This document shows positions 1 through 11,700 of a stretch of DNA of 64,000 nt, piece after piece. Both the position numbers and the translations under genes were made by a program. The notes beneath the pieces were generated by a model that saw only the letters and a list, made by a program, of their open reading frames with translations, was not told the DNA's origin and did not search any database. Origin of the DNA: Phialophora verrucosa. Its lineage: Eukaryota; Ascomycota; Eurotiomycetes; Chaetothyriales; Herpotrichiellaceae. The first letter of the stretch is position 1. Each line of letters begins with the position of its first letter. The DNA lies in contig MSED01000001.1 in the NCBI GenBank assembly GCA_002099365.1, positions 1,426,001 to 1,490,000 of the forward strand. The letters are read 5' to 3'.

Positions 1-187
1 CATCATTACCAAGGATTGTCCTGAACTCAGCGAGGACGGACATCCATGTTGTACGATCTATAGAAGGAGGCAGAATCTCAAGTGTTGGCGTTCGTTCCGC
101 GGTCCGTTTCCAAGTGTCCAAAACCTCGTTAGCCATGCCATTTTCTTTTTCGTTCAAGGCTAGCGTAAACGGCTGATTGGCTGTCAT
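1..187 (-). CDS. Partial VAO-type FAD-dependent oxidase, N-terminal piece
   Basis: A reading frame opens with ATG at 187 on the minus strand and stays open to the window edge (62 codons), so the gene is cut by the left boundary. The readable part includes 'EILPPSIDRTTWMSVLAEFR' followed by a Leu-Gly-Asn-Asp. This resembles the N-terminus of vanillyl-alcohol oxidase/4-cresol dehydrogenase flavoproteins, where a 'LPPGV...F..fl.elr.ilG.dnV' segment precedes the FAD-binding domain. Enzymes of that family oxidise para-substituted phenols. No signal peptide is visible, which suits an intracellular enzyme. It is divergent from the sugar porter that begins at 677, with 489 bp between them. The family call rests on a short stretch and could change with the rest of the gene. 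Confidence 0.55.
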   Translation of the reverse strand, partial: MTANQPFTLALNEKENGMANEVLDTWKRTAERTPTLEILPPSIDRTTWMSVLAEFRTILGND

Positions 188-676
188 GGTAAAATGGTCC
201 AACAAGAGTTCTGGAGTATGCAAAGAGTGCTACCATAGCTCGATCATCAACGAGCGATGCTGTGCATATAGAAGAACCTTACCATTCTCTGGCCCATCAT
301 GGGGCATCGGAATATTGCAGCCTGGAAACCAACTCGGCGCCGATGAAATGGCCTCAATTTTTGGTCCAGAAGATTACGTCCGACACAAACAAGTGAAAAG
401 CTTTGGTCGCTTCGCTGTCTCCGATATCCGATCAAATCCTTCGGCTTCTCTGCCACGAGGACCGTCTCCGGCACGGTAGTTCCGATCCGATAGTGCAAGG
501 CGAATTCTCCTCCGCGTTTGTGGAGAATACACCCCGTGGAGATTTTTGACCTACTTCCCCGTATTCTGGAGTTACGCTACATAAAGAACCACAGCGCCGT
601 GGTTCTCAATGCATAGCAAATTGCCACTCGAATTCTTTTGTAAAAGTCAAGCGTCATCAGACAGTACATTCCCGCC
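188..676. other. Divergent intergenic region
   Basis: This 489-bp spacer separates the partial flavin oxidase (minus) from the MFS porter (plus), so it probably carries promoters for both. I see no convincing coding sequence; the short open frames here are overlapping and look random. No clear TATA box or operator was picked out. Confidence 0.4.
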
Positions 677-2451
677 ATGCCTCCAGCATCAGTGACCAAT
701 GTCCAGGCCAGCGTCGAGCAACAAGCCACGCGAGAGGGCGTACGTGACCACAGCATTCGAGCCAACTGGCGTATCATGGCCGTGACATTGTACATGGGCA
801 TCTCACTCTTTGAGTATGGCTTTGACAAGGGAGCCATTGCAGGCTTTCAGGCAATGCCGGGATTCCTCGAGGTCTTTGGTTACCAGACACCAGCAGGACA
901 ATGGGCGATTCACGTACGTAGCTCTATCTCCCTTTGTTTCCTCTCTTACAACTGTCCAGACCGGTCCTCAACAAATTATCTCCTCCTTCATGATCCTGGG
1001 CGCATTTGTCGGATCCCTCTTTACGGGTCCCATCGGCGCTCATCTCTGCCGCCGCTACTCGCTGATGATGGGTTGTCTGCTCATGATCGTGTGTGTTGTC
1101 ATCATGATTGTCACGACCTCGCTCGGTGCACTATACTTCTCTCGCCTTTTGATTGGTGTCGCCAATGGCTTCTTGCTCAATTTTTCCATGGTGTATCTTC
1201 AAGAATGCGCCCCCGCGCACCTCCGCGGCGTCTGTTTCGGTGTCGTGACGAGTTGGATCGCCATCGGAACTACCATCGGGATGGTTCGTTTCTTTTTAAC
1301 TATAACTTTTCGAAGTGAATCTGCTAAACAGCTGATTCAGGTCATTAACAACACTACCGCCGAGATGCTGAGCCGAAGGGCTTATCAAATTCCGCTCTAT
1401 GCGTGCTTTGCACCTCCAGTGATCCTCCTCTTCACCCTACCCCTTCTCCCCGAATCCCCACGTTGGCTCCTTCACCATCACCGACCGGACGAGGCGCTGC
1501 GCAGCCTACGCTTTTTCCGCGCAGGAGCTTACGATGAGTTGGCCCTGAACCAGGAGTTCGAGGCGATGAAAGAGATTGCGGAGCGAGAGGCTGAAAGCCA
1601 GAAAGATTGGCGCCTCGTTTTCGAGCTCTTCCGTCATCACAACCTCCGAAGGACGATTATCTGCGTCGGCATTGGAACAGCCAATGCTGGTGTTGGAGCC
1701 ATGTTTATTCTGGCTTTCGGCACTTACTTCTTTCAGATTGTGAGTCGCGAGCGTGAAGGCTTCTCGTCGTCGCTGACAGAGTGATCAGGCGGAAGTGGGT
1801 GATCCGTTCAAATGGATCATCACCACAAACTGCGTGGGTCTTGCTGGACTCTTCCTCACCTGGTTCGTTGTAACCAGGATCGGTCGACGTGCCATCGTCC
1901 TTACGGGCGCCATTATCTGTACACTTTGCATGCTCATTACGGCGGCTGTGTACTCTGTCCCGGGAGTCTCTCACTCAGGTTCAGGCATTGCCCTCGTGGT
2001 CCTTGTCAGCATCTACGTTTTCGGCTTCAACTTTGGTCTGGAGCCGTACGTCTACCTGATCGCAGGCGAGCTCCCTGCGCAGAATCTGCGCGCATACACC
2101 ATGGGTCTTTCCTCCGCAGTTAGCTTTGCCTTTGCATGGCTGTGTGCTTTCACGACGCCTTATTACATCAACCCGACCGGGTTGAACTGGGGCCCCAAAT
2201 ATGGATATATCTGGTTTGGGAGCGGCGTCGTTGTGTGCATATTCATTTATTTAATGCTGCCAGAGATCCGAGGCAGGACGCTGGAAGAGATCGACGAAAT
2301 GTTTAGGAATAAGGTCCCCACCAAGGATTTCCCGAACTATGTCTGCGTGGAAACTGAAGAGGCCAAGAGAAGAGGCTTGAGGAATATCATGGGGACAGAG
2401 AAGCCAGGCGTGGCCCAGGTTGAAGTGATGGCGGTGGAATCACCCTATTGA
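677..2451 (+). CDS. MFS sugar porter, alpha-glucoside/maltose-type
   Basis: Exons 677-913, 960-1283, 1341-1739 and 1789-2451 join in frame to 540 residues, with introns of 46, 57 and 49 nt. The protein has the twelve-helix sugar-porter layout. The first helix region has 'FEYGFDKGAIAGF', followed by the post-TM5 'CAPAHLRGVCFG' segment, the cytosolic 'LPESPRWLL' motif after TM6, and the C-terminal 'PEIRGRTLEEIDEMF' motif. These are hallmarks of MFS sugar:H+ symporters at the plasma membrane. The overall look is closest to fungal alpha-glucoside/maltose permeases, but substrate cannot be read from sequence. It is divergent from the partial flavin oxidase. All three splice donors (GTACGT, GTTCGT, GTGAGT) are good and there are no broken motifs, so it is probably functional. 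Confidence 0.9.
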
Positions 2452-3823
2452 CGAGAAGAAAGACAAGGTGTAGGAACCAAAACTCGCAGGGTATGGATCG
2501 AGTTCGATTTTTGGAAACCTCGAGTTAGTAGCCCCGTGGGAGTCTACTGTTTTCTATACTGTAAAAGGTCCTGGAGAAATTCAGCCCACCGTGTATCGTG
2601 TACTCGGTACCTCAGCGGGAGGATCGGTGTGCGCCGCCGGTGAGTTATTCACACCGGTGTTCGAAGACATCTCGGCGTGGTGTGACACTGCTGGAGAGAA
2701 ATGTGCAGTGAGAAGGAAAATGCCTCCCTACAAAAGCATGGTCGCAAATCAAACAGCCAGGTGAGACACAATTGCCGACTTGAGAATTCTGTCGGTATCG
2801 CGCCGTTGTGGTGAAAGCCAGTTTAGAGGCCGATAATGGTCTCCCGATACTTCGATTTTCGCCGGCAAGGAGGGCTCCGAGTGGTCCATGGCGTTGACTT
2901 GGTGTAGCAAAGTAGGTGTGTCAAAGCAAAGCCTAAAACGACAGGCTTGTCAAAAGAGTGAAGAGTGCTGTTGTGTGTGTTTGGTTCTCACAGCTTCAAC
3001 CTCTGGCAAAGAGTAAACAGCCGATGATACATTCGCCAGCCACGGTCGTTCATTGGGGGCCTCGGCAGGTGATGGCGGCTCACATGAGCAATGGTCGCTT
3101 ATGCCATCGGTGGTTATGTGGCCTTTTCAACAATAGAAGCGGAGATTGTTGGAACCCCAGGGATCAGAGTACAGAATGATCATACAAGCATGCTTATAAG
3201 GCTGAAGCCCCTTTTGGGAGGATGACTGCTTATGCAGCCAATGCATTACACTATCTGAGCTTTCAACGTAATATAAATCTCTATCAATACAGCTTACAAG
3301 GGCAAGGCTCTTCGTATCATAGCCTAACTAGCAGTGCTGTAGTATACACATGCTGAGCCAATCCAATGCTATTGTAAGCAATTATCCCAAGAGATTCCAA
3401 TCTCTCCCCGTCAGTCATGATGCGAGTATACTATTGTCATCGAAGCTCACACCACAAGCTTGGTCGATATCATCGTGCGGCTGTCTACGCCAGTGTCAGG
3501 AAGAGGTCCACAGTCCCTTGGGGATCGCCCAAAAAGACTAAGAATCCTGGCAATTCATGCCCGGAACTTGGACCTCTTAGCTTATATACTGTCTGAACCA
3601 GCAGTTCATGACAGCCAGTAAGACAGCATCCTGCCCAGATTGCACGAATACGGACGGAATCAAGCTTAAAGCTAAGTCCCTGGCTGAGCATTGGATTTGT
3701 ACTCCGTGTGCTCTCACTCTCCTGATCGGTATTATTGCAGCACGAGCCCAAGCGATACCAGAATTCTCATAATTCATCTCCACACAGTCCAACCAGCTCC
3801 CGCAGTAAACGCGTCAATCTGAT
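2452..3823. other. Intergenic region without recognisable genes
   Basis: About 1.4 kb between the sugar porter and the small peptide gene. Open frames on both strands are short, lack family signatures and overlap each other. The last few hundred bases should hold the promoter of the peptide gene at 3824. Confidence 0.4.
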
Positions 3824-4054
3824 ATGAAGTTCTCACTCATTTATATTGCCGCAAGTGCGGGCATGGCAGCAGCAACCCTTATCGCCAAGGGTGCCGCGCC
3901 TCCTAGCATCTATCGACGGGCGGAAGACACCGAACGAGGGGACATACCCTGGAAGCGAGAGGAGGACACCGAAAGAGGCGGTATTCTTTGGAAGCGTGCG
4001 GAGGACACCGAGCGAGGTGGCATCCCCTGGAAGCGTTCTCGAGGAGCTTATTAG
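3824..4054 (+). CDS. Secreted Kex2-processed repeat peptide precursor (KEP/RiPP-like)
   Basis: A 76-residue intronless ORF. Residues 1-23 form a secretion signal ('MKFSLIYIAASAGMAAATLI'). After 'SIYRR' come three direct 13-residue repeats at residues 33-45, 46-58 and 59-71, each with the pattern [AE]-E-D-T-E-R-G-[DG]-I-[PL]-W-K-R, then a short tail SRGAY. Each repeat is bounded by a dibasic RR or KR site, which the Golgi protease Kex2/KexB cleaves. This is the architecture of fungal Kex2-processed repeat proteins, a group that includes alpha-pheromone precursors and dikaritin-type RiPP precursors such as those of ustiloxin and victorin. The likely products are acidic-leader peptides ending in GDIPW, GGILW and GGIPW. 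No UstYa/DUF3328 oxidase is visible nearby, so modification is unproven. It is not a standard alpha-pheromone, because the usual WC...GQ.C core is absent. Confidence 0.7.
   Translation: MKFSLIYIAASAGMAAATLIAKGAAPPSIYRRAEDTERGDIPWKREEDTERGGILWKRAEDTERGGIPWKRSRGAY
3920..4036 (+). repeat. Three tandem 39-bp coding repeats
   Basis: Three consecutive 39-bp units (3920-3958, 3959-3997, 3998-4036) encode the 13-residue peptide repeats. The units are diverged at third codon positions while the peptide pattern is kept, which suggests purifying selection on the peptide rather than a recent duplication. Confidence 0.8.
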
Positions 4055-6442
4055 TCTCCGTCTCCCATAAATGAGATACAGACAATGGTCAACTGGGAAG
4101 AGAGCTTGGAAGAATCAGACATCCTGTGTGCTTGTCAAGGAGACGTGGTCTGGGGATTCAGTCGATCCACTCTCGTCAACCGGACGCTGGATTCTTCTGG
4201 TAGAAATGGGCTTGTGATAATCTCATGCACAAGCTTGCTTTGGAGGTGGCAGTCAGTGAGGACTGCGGATTGATTTGGGGATTTGCAGTTCTGGAGATTG
4301 CCATTCACGAGTGAATTGGTTGTCGCATACAAGCAGACCCCATATACTGATCGACCAAAAAGGACAAAATAGCTGGTCATGATTTTCACCTAGTTGAACA
4401 CGATGAGCGTTGGCCATGACCCACGTAGCCTGAATTTGAGTCTAACTCATCTTGTATTCGCCTGTGTTCATGTTACGAGATGGGTGTACCCCTGCTGACC
4501 TTGCCGAGTACCTTACAGGAGGCTGGAAGGAGTAATAGTTTTACTCCGATGATTTGGTATCGGGGCTCTCACGGTCCTCGTCGAGCTGTTCGAACATGGA
4601 TTGGGTGGCTGGTTTGACACCCTCCTCCTCCGTTGCCTGACTCATTTACTGGACCTTTTTGGGGGTGTGAGCCTCAAGCAAAGTAGCTAAATATGTGGCA
4701 AACAATCGATCGCAGAGGGGAGCACATCAGGTGGTTGGCGACACATATCCGAGCGCAGGTGATATGACCGTACAATTCTCATCACCATCAAGATATCGTG
4801 AAATATTGCAACGGAATACAGGGACCGCCATCTGGTGCCAACACAAGCAGATATCTAACTCGACACCAACCGTCGATGTCTCCCAGATCTTTCCTCCTGG
4901 CCTGGAATTTCGCCGAGGGATTGCTCAAGTAGTCAGCAGGGCAGCGAAAGACGTCGGCTCTGGCCAAGTGCTTGGCTCCTCCGAAACATTGTAACGTGAG
5001 GCGATTGAAGCCCGCTGCTCTGCCCCTTACTGAGGTGGAAGTAGTAGAGGCAAGGTTCTCTACTATTATCACCGCGGTCCATGCACCGTGCTGCGTAAAG
5101 TCAGCCATGGCTTCTCTTGACGGCAGCATGAATAATGGCGAGATCTGTGGAAGAACATGAAGATATACGATCGGCCAGTGCCGCGATTGTATATAGTCGT
5201 CAGGGACGAGAAGCCGATGGCCCGAGTCTTTAAAGGTGGTCTTCAACTCATGGAATCCCAGGTTCGGAAACAACGATAAGGCAACTGCGAGGGTGACGGG
5301 CCATGGGAATGGTGCCCCAGCTGTACAAGGAGTTGTCGAACCCTTCCGACAGTAATGCGGACGGAGAAAATGACGACGACGACGACGACTGTTGTAACTC
5401 CAAAGAGGAGGGTGGCGCATCATCTCGAGCACTCCCCAACCGTATCCGGGTGGACCCAGCCGTGCTCTTACGGCCAAGGAAGCTGTTAAGGGCGGTGGAC
5501 ACACTCGCAGCTGCGCTCGACACCAAGCGCGAGAAACAACTCCACGACATCGTCGCTGCTTAGAACCTAGTCCAGTACCGATCCTGGCGCAGCTAGTCGC
5601 ATAATACTCATGTCGTCCGCCGACAATCTCGCCTCGGTAGCACGAGAATTCTTCAGTAAGTGTAGTGACCTGTCGATGTTCGAGGAAGACATCAGCAAGG
5701 CGCGATCAAGACGCACCGGCATTCTATGCCCAATGTGACGGCTTTTGAAGCGGACGCCAGCTACCAAATCATGAAAGGCGCGGTCGAACCCCCCAACGAC
5801 ATCGACAACTACGAAGATGGTTCTGCAGTAGTCGGAAATGGCGACGCGCCCCCCGGCCACGATAAGCCACCCGCCGATCGATGTGGTAGAGGTTGCAATT
5901 ATCGGCCGACCAGGGAGGAGCGAGGTGCTTGCAACCACGACGAAGAAGATGGACGGGCGTCACAAGGGCGGCGGATAAAAGGGAAGAAGAGCGGGGGTTT
6001 TGTAATCATGCGCAACCAAAGAAGCTCCGAACACAACCCAGAGATTGCTCCGGCCCAGTCGATCCGGGCGAGCTTCTGATTGTTGGAAGAGAAGATTGCG
6101 TGAGTTGAATCCCCCGCCAGTGGAAGGTTGCAGTAAAAAGTATGTAATTCGGCGCGCCTGGGCTTAATCCAAAGGGAGCTTGCGAGCATTTTCGCCGATG
6201 CCTCCGCTGCCAAGGCCTTTGCGGGCATGCTCCATAAAGTTTTGAAGCGGCCGTCCTTTAACCACTGCGGCATAGTACACAAACCCCCCCCGCCCTTCTC
6301 TTCAGGGACGCATCTCTTGCCGTGATGGCTGGCGTGTGATTATGCTATCACTCAGTCTTGGGAGACATAATTCGATTCCGCACGGCTGAAATTCTAACTA
6401 TGATCTATCTTCTCCGTAACGCCCGCGGGCCACACGGGCTTC
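4055..6442. other. Intergenic region, no supported gene
   Basis: About 2.4 kb. Overlapping open frames occur on both strands, the longest on the minus strand at 4788-5504, but none shows a recognisable motif or splice-consistent extension. A (GAC)6 microsatellite at 5372-5389 creates an acidic run in one plus-strand frame. It may be a decayed gene or true spacer; I cannot tell which. Confidence 0.35.
5372..5389. repeat. (GAC)6 microsatellite
   Basis: Six perfect GAC trinucleotides in a row. They would encode Asp6 in the plus-strand frame 5303-5563, but that frame has no other support as a gene. Confidence 0.8.
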
Positions 6443-7282
6443 TCATTCCTTTTCAACCACCAGGATCCCGAAGTCTGGATACTTCAGCCACTCGTCGAGA
6501 TAGCCTTTCGGGATCGGCTCCTTCATGTAACGATTCAACTCGTCCTGGTCCTCAGGCACAGCGATTTCCGCCCACGTCAACTTCCCTTTCATCCCCCCAT
6601 CCCGGGCAGCCTGCTCGTGCACCCGCATCGGGAGGTAGTAGTTCCCAAACTCTACGGGCGGGTCCGTGTCGAAGTGCAGCTGCACCAAATAGCCCGGATC
6701 CGCACCGGGGAGCTTTTCGCGCACGTCGACGCGGTACCCGTACCCCTGCTTGTATTGGGCATTGATATTGTCGATACAGACCATGGGGTCCTCGTCAGGG
6801 TGGGGCAGCACCGTGACGAACCGGCCCCCCGGCGCCAGGTGCTTGGAGATGTTCTTGAACATCTCGGTCATGGTGGGCAGGTCTGGCGCGTAGTTTAACA
6901 GCCAGGCGGCGAAGACGAGGTCGAATTTGCCTTCCTGCGGGGTTCCGGCTTCGTCGGCGACCGTGAAGGGCGCCGAACAATCCGCCAGCATGAATCTGTA
7001 CTTGCCGTTGTGCTGGCTGTGGCGATGCTGTAGTTCGGACTGCGCGCCATTGATCATGGCCTGCGAGACGTCCACGCCGACGATGCTCGCCGCACCCCAG
7101 TCTAGCAGGTGGCGGGTAAAGAAGCCTGTTCCGCACGCGAGTTCCAGCACGCGGGCGCCCTTGATGTACGGTTTAACTAAGCGTTCCACGTTCGGCACAA
7201 TTGCGCGGGTGATCGGCATGTCGTTGACACTGTCATAGGCGGCCGAAAAGCCGTCATATTGCGTTGTGGAAAAGTGTGACAT
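6443..7282 (-). CDS. SAM-dependent class I methyltransferase
   Basis: A single-exon gene of 279 residues. Motif I is clear at residues 47-55 ('ELACGTGFF'). It is followed by 'IVGVDVSQAMI' (the acidic residue that binds the adenosine ribose), 'KFDLVFAAWLLNYAPD' (motif IV region) and 'LAPGGRFVTV' (post-motif). These are typical of the methyltransferase type 11/25 superfamily, which uses S-adenosylmethionine. The acceptor cannot be predicted. I chose the ATG at 7282 because it immediately precedes the conserved 'YDGFSAAYD' segment; an in-frame extension to 7516 is basic, non-conserved-looking and would sit in the promoter. The gene is in tandem with the downstream-oriented GST, with a 508-bp gap, so the two may serve one detoxification or tailoring route, but that is only proximity. 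Confidence 0.85.
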   Translation of the reverse strand: MSHFSTTQYDGFSAAYDSVNDMPITRAIVPNVERLVKPYIKGARVLELACGTGFFTRHLLDWGAASIVGVDVSQAMINGAQSELQHRHSQHNGKYRFMLADCSAPFTVADEAGTPQEGKFDLVFAAWLLNYAPDLPTMTEMFKNISKHLAPGGRFVTVLPHPDEDPMVCIDNINAQYKQGYGYRVDVREKLPGADPGYLVQLHFDTDPPVEFGNYYLPMRVHEQAARDGGMKGKLTWAEIAVPEDQDELNRYMKEPIPKGYLDEWLKYPDFGILVVEKE

Positions 7283-7790
7283 CTTGGAGCATGTACCCGA
7301 CTTTGAGAGTCGCCGACGTCTAGCGTGTCGTGAAGAGTGAGAAGCGTTGTAAATGTGGTTTCGAGTGGTGTTGAGATGAAGGTACTGTAAATGCCGATTA
7401 ACGGGCTCGAAAAGGGACCTATCAGGCTTCACTTCGGTTCGAACACACGCTGTACGAAGACGCTCCCGCGCGGACTTACCCGACGCCCTGAGCAAGGTGT
7501 GTCGTCGATGCGTCAAAAGGGAGCGAATGATTGAGCAGGCAGTCTGACCACTAGATATGGCACCTAACCGGTAAGACTACCAAGACTACCACACCCCGAC
7601 AGTATTGTCCTTACAGTATCATCTGTGGCGATGAACTCGACGCGCTCATGTAGTCCCTCATCGGAGCAAAGGCGCCCTGGAGAAAGGCAGTTTCGAAGAA
7701 AACGAGTGGTCCACTATCCTCCGCGGTTTCAAACCCGTCGATGTCCGAATCCCCCAACACTGGCCGGAAGTAGCCTACCACACCAACCCG
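7283..7790. other. Spacer between GST and methyltransferase
   Basis: 508 bp holding the promoter of the methyltransferase and the 3' end of the GST transcript. No convincing coding sequence is visible. Confidence 0.4.
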
Positions 7791-8643
7791 TCAGGATCTT
7801 GAGGCGATGTATTCCTTGATATTGGGCCGCTCAGCGACGGCCTTGCGCAGGGCTTTGAGGGTCTCCGGAATGGACGCCTGCGTTGGAAGAAGCAGTCAGC
7901 GAACGACAACCACGTTTCACGATCGGCAAACATACAGGAGCAGCGCCAACTGCTTCGTCATTGTCCAAAGCCTGGAACACGGCGAAGTCGGCGTACGTGA
8001 CCTCTTTGCCCAGGAGGTAGGGACCAGCGTTTCTGGAGTACAGTTTGTCCCAGACCGAGTAGAAGTAGGGCACGGTTTCGGACTTGTAGTTGGGTGCGTT
8101 CCCGGTAAGATTGGCAACCCATTGAGCCTTTAGAAGCATCAGCCACCGCAGTCACCACTCAAGTCAACGGGTTCCGCAAACCCTCCAGTCAACGTAGATG
8201 TCGGACACAGCATCGACCAGCCACTTGTCATAGTTGGAGGTGCCATCGTAGCCTCCCACGGAACGCGAGAGATACCTCAAGATCGGAATATGCTGCACGC
8301 ACGAGTCAGTCAGAACGCAATCTTCTCGAAAATGGGCTGCATGGCACAAGCACGCTTAAGCACGTACCTGCGACAAGATATGGCCATCGATATCCAGCGA
8401 GGGCAATTTCCCAGTCAGACTCAAACCCTTCTGCTGGAACTCCTTGGCCAAGGGCTGCCATGTTTCGTCGTACGAGTAGCGCTTGTCCTCGAAGTCGATG
8501 CCGAGTTCTCTCAGGAACACGCTGAGTTGTCAGCATTGAGCTCACATGGGTATATTGAATAGTTGCACCTACCGAACAACCTCTCCTCTGCCCTTACTGC
8601 CAAGGTCGAAGTAATAAAGGATGGGTTTCTTTGCTGCTGCCAT
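7791..8643 (-). CDS. Glutathione S-transferase, sigma/prostaglandin-D-synthase-like
   Basis: Exons on the minus strand are 8643-8573, 8521-8368, 8292-8182, 8127-7936 and 7877-7791, which join in frame to 204 residues. The N-terminal thioredoxin-fold domain begins 'KKPILYYFDLGSKGRGE' with the catalytic Tyr in 'LYYFD'. It continues with 'GKLPSLDIDGHILSQHIPIL', containing the cis-Pro and the Ser/Gln glutathione-binding loop, and 'ILRYLSR'. The all-helical C-terminal domain includes 'PYLLGKEVTYADFAVFQAL', the conserved N-capping-box region. The length matches cytosolic GSTs. It conjugates or isomerises electrophiles with glutathione in the cytosol. A TATA-like run lies about 80 bp upstream. The four introns are 51-75 nt with consistent phases, so the model is well supported. 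Confidence 0.9.
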
Positions 8644-8718
8644 TTCTCGAGCGAGTTGTGTTCGGATGGAGAATGATACAAGTACGATATACCTTTCAGA
8701 GAAGCGATGCAATCACGT

Positions 8719-8730
8719 TATATATATAAA
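8719..8730 (-). promoter_or_regulatory. TATA-box-like element of the GST gene
   Basis: The minus strand reads TTTATATATATA here, 76-87 bp upstream of the GST start codon, a usual spacing for a fungal TATA element. Confidence 0.5.
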
Positions 8731-11700
8731 CCAAGAGTATGAAGACTGGCCTGAATTGGAAGAAACTGTTGACCCTATTCCAAGCCAAGCCGAGTCTCAC
8801 CTCAAATGGCACCAGGTTGCTTGGGGTCCAAGGTTTGGAATCTTCGGGGACCTCTCTACACTTGGCGCCGGCCAATCAAGAGTGGAAGCGCCCAAGCTGC
8901 TTTGAACAGTGTAAAAGCGGCGCGCACATCATCTCATCTATTTGTCATTTTCTTCAGAGTCCAGCCTCAGGTCGCCCGCCCGTCGCTCGTTCTCGTCACC
9001 CTTTCCGGAACTCTGAACTCAGCGCTAGGGCTTCAACTTCGATTCCGGCACTGCGGGGTTCACGCAAGGCCAAGCATGCTTGCGAGGAGTTTCACGTTCC
9101 GTCGGTCTGTTTAAGTAATCTTTTTCTGTTGGTTCACGCTACGGAGAAAAGGCCAAAATCAAAAAGCGGCAGCGCAGTAAAGTAAAACGGCGCAGGCAAT
9201 TCGGCCAAGTCGGCTGGGCTTGTTATTCGGGGATTTGGAAGGATCAACTTCTATTAGATCTATTTCTGACTATCACACGCGTCCTTGGCGACGAGCTGTC
9301 TTGCGATTGCCAACGGACGCGATAGAACTGATTTGTGCCTGAAATACTAACAGTGGCTTGGCCAAGTTCGTTCTCGTCATAGGAGACTGTTGAGACTGCT
9401 GACTTTTAACTTGTCACGATGCATATGCTTCCGCCCTGCTCCTGCTGTTGGCTAGACCGGATCCGTACTGTATTTGGGACCATGCCCTGGCTTGATCCAA
9501 CTTCCCTTCAGCTCACCTTCCAATGCCTGCTTCTTTGCTGAAGGCCGTGACAACATCACCGTGGGCGCCGGACTTGGTAAGAATATCTTTGGTTGTCTGA
9601 AAATCAATGAATTCTGCGGCTCCGAGGCTTGCTGCATAGTTCTCGTATGGCATCGCCGTGACTGAGGGCAATCACTCCATACGTACTCCTTACGCTGGAG
9701 AGTGTCAGTTGACACCGCTTCAGTCGAAGTGTCATTGCCTTGCAATACTACACGGCTAGATATCTATTCCAGGCTTCCTCCAAGACAAGCACGGCAATCA
9801 CCTTCTCTGCGGACCAGTATTTCTTGACAGGACATTTGCTAATGGAATATTGACTGAATACTGAGCAGCACGAGCAAAAGCTTCCAGAAAGGCAATGGCG
9901 AATTTCGGGCCCTCCCTGTCAACTTCAAGAAATACTTATTACCAAAATTTACGGGACGTTGTAGATGATCCAAACATAAACGAACTATGTAGTAGCAATA
10001 AAGGCAGTCAACTGTCTTTCCTAACGTGATCAAGCCAACAAAAATAGCTAGGCTCAATTAAACTTGGCAGAGCTAGAAAATAGTAAGCTAGACTATTTTG
10101 GGGAACTTTTGTACCTCTATTGCAAAGACGACTGTAAGTAAACCACTGAGCTTGTAGATACCTTAAGTAGCCACCCTCAGGTGTGTTAGCTCGTAGGTTC
10201 GGCTTATCATGATCACATCCGTGACCGGTGACGAAGCTATGGCTCAGAGGGCGGTATCGCACTTAAGGGCTGAAGAACGAAATGCATTTATACCGCGAAC
10301 TTTCACTCGCCCAGGATTGAGATGCACAGCTACTAGTCAGCTGGCCCATCACAACTACAGATTGCGCGTCTCAGGGCGAGAGATGCCGGGCACCGCTGAC
10401 ATATCAGGGAGCATCCACTGCTGCCGCCTAGCAGCGGAGAGATTTTGATCGGCTCCGCATGTTTCGATGTGAGAGGATAGCAGGGCTAGTGTAATAGCAC
10501 GAATCGTAATCAACTCCTTCAACGACACCCGGTTTGAGCGATGGTGATATATCGGATTTGAACCCTGCGACGACAATACTTCCGAGACAGTTTAGAGACT
10601 GAGCAGTAAGATAGTCACGGACTACTCCTGCTACCGGCTGGGCCATATGCACAAGGAAGTTGAGCAAAACCTGGCCAGGCCCGGAGGGTCAGGATAAGTA
10701 CGAGTACATCGACCCGCTCTGTACTATGACGCAGTACGAGTATACCCCAGGCCGCTTTGCAACGTGTGCTCTCCCCACTAAGAATCCAAAACCGATTCCG
10801 TATGCAGGAACAGATCTTAACACAAGCGAGGACTGGTGACATAGCGCGACGGCACGCTAGCAAAGTTTTGGCTGGGGCCCGCCCTGCTCAGTCGAGCTGA
10901 CGATACTATGGATACTAAAATACCGCATTGACGGATCCAAGTAGTGCGAGGGTAGGATTGACGAAGTCTTCCGAGAATCATATACCCTCTCGCTCCGCCC
11001 AGGAGCGATTATACCTCAAGTGCTACTGTGGGACGTGACGAGAGTGGCTCGCTTCTCATTAGACCAGATGATCCGAGGTGTTCTCGCGACTCAATATGTC
11101 ATTAAACATAAATTCGGGGGTCGCCTAGCTATAAGAACTCTTGCAAGAACTTCTATGTTCGCTGCCAGCCGAAACACCTCTGGTCCTGGACGAGGCTCGG
11201 CCTTTGGATGTTGTACTGGGTTGGGTGGGCAGAAGCCGTTTACTTACAACGTTCCCATCAGCGTCCTGCCACAGGTTTTGCGGCTCTCAACCACGCCCAA
11301 GCCAGTGCCTCCAGCTATCTCGTCCTTCCTCCGATGGAGCAAAATGCCTGTCTGGCCCTTGCTATCAGAGGCCGCCCCGGACAGCCTTGCTTCAGGAGAT
11401 ATCTATTGGTTCAGGTCTTTTGAAGTGCAGGTTGCACCCTGGGCAAGTAGGGACGACCACCTGAACGATGGTTCAAAACGTGGCGTTGCAGATGACTGCT
11501 GGTAAAGGCCCCCCCGCAATCTTTCTAGGAGTAAAGGCACCGCTTGGGTCTCGTCATCGATGCCATGAGACTCGTCACATCAAGCATCAAACATCAAACA
11601 TCGGAGAAGACCCAGAAGAGGTAATTGTGGTGCTACATTCGCGAAATGGGAGAAAGAAAAACCAAGAGCGTTCACACCGCAGAAGGAATTTTGGGCGAAG

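Noticed and set aside
3824..4054. Alpha-pheromone precursor
   Set aside because: Kex2-repeat architecture fits, but the cores lack the conserved Trp-Cys...Gly-Gln...Cys pattern of Pezizomycotina alpha-pheromones.
4788..5504. 238-codon minus-strand open frame
   Set aside because: No family motif, unusual composition, overlaps other frames on both strands and no splice-consistent extension; treated as chance or decayed sequence.
7283..7516. 78-residue N-terminal extension of the methyltransferase
   Set aside because: Very basic and His/Arg/Ser-rich, unlike a leader, and the ATG at 7282 gives the normal family start.
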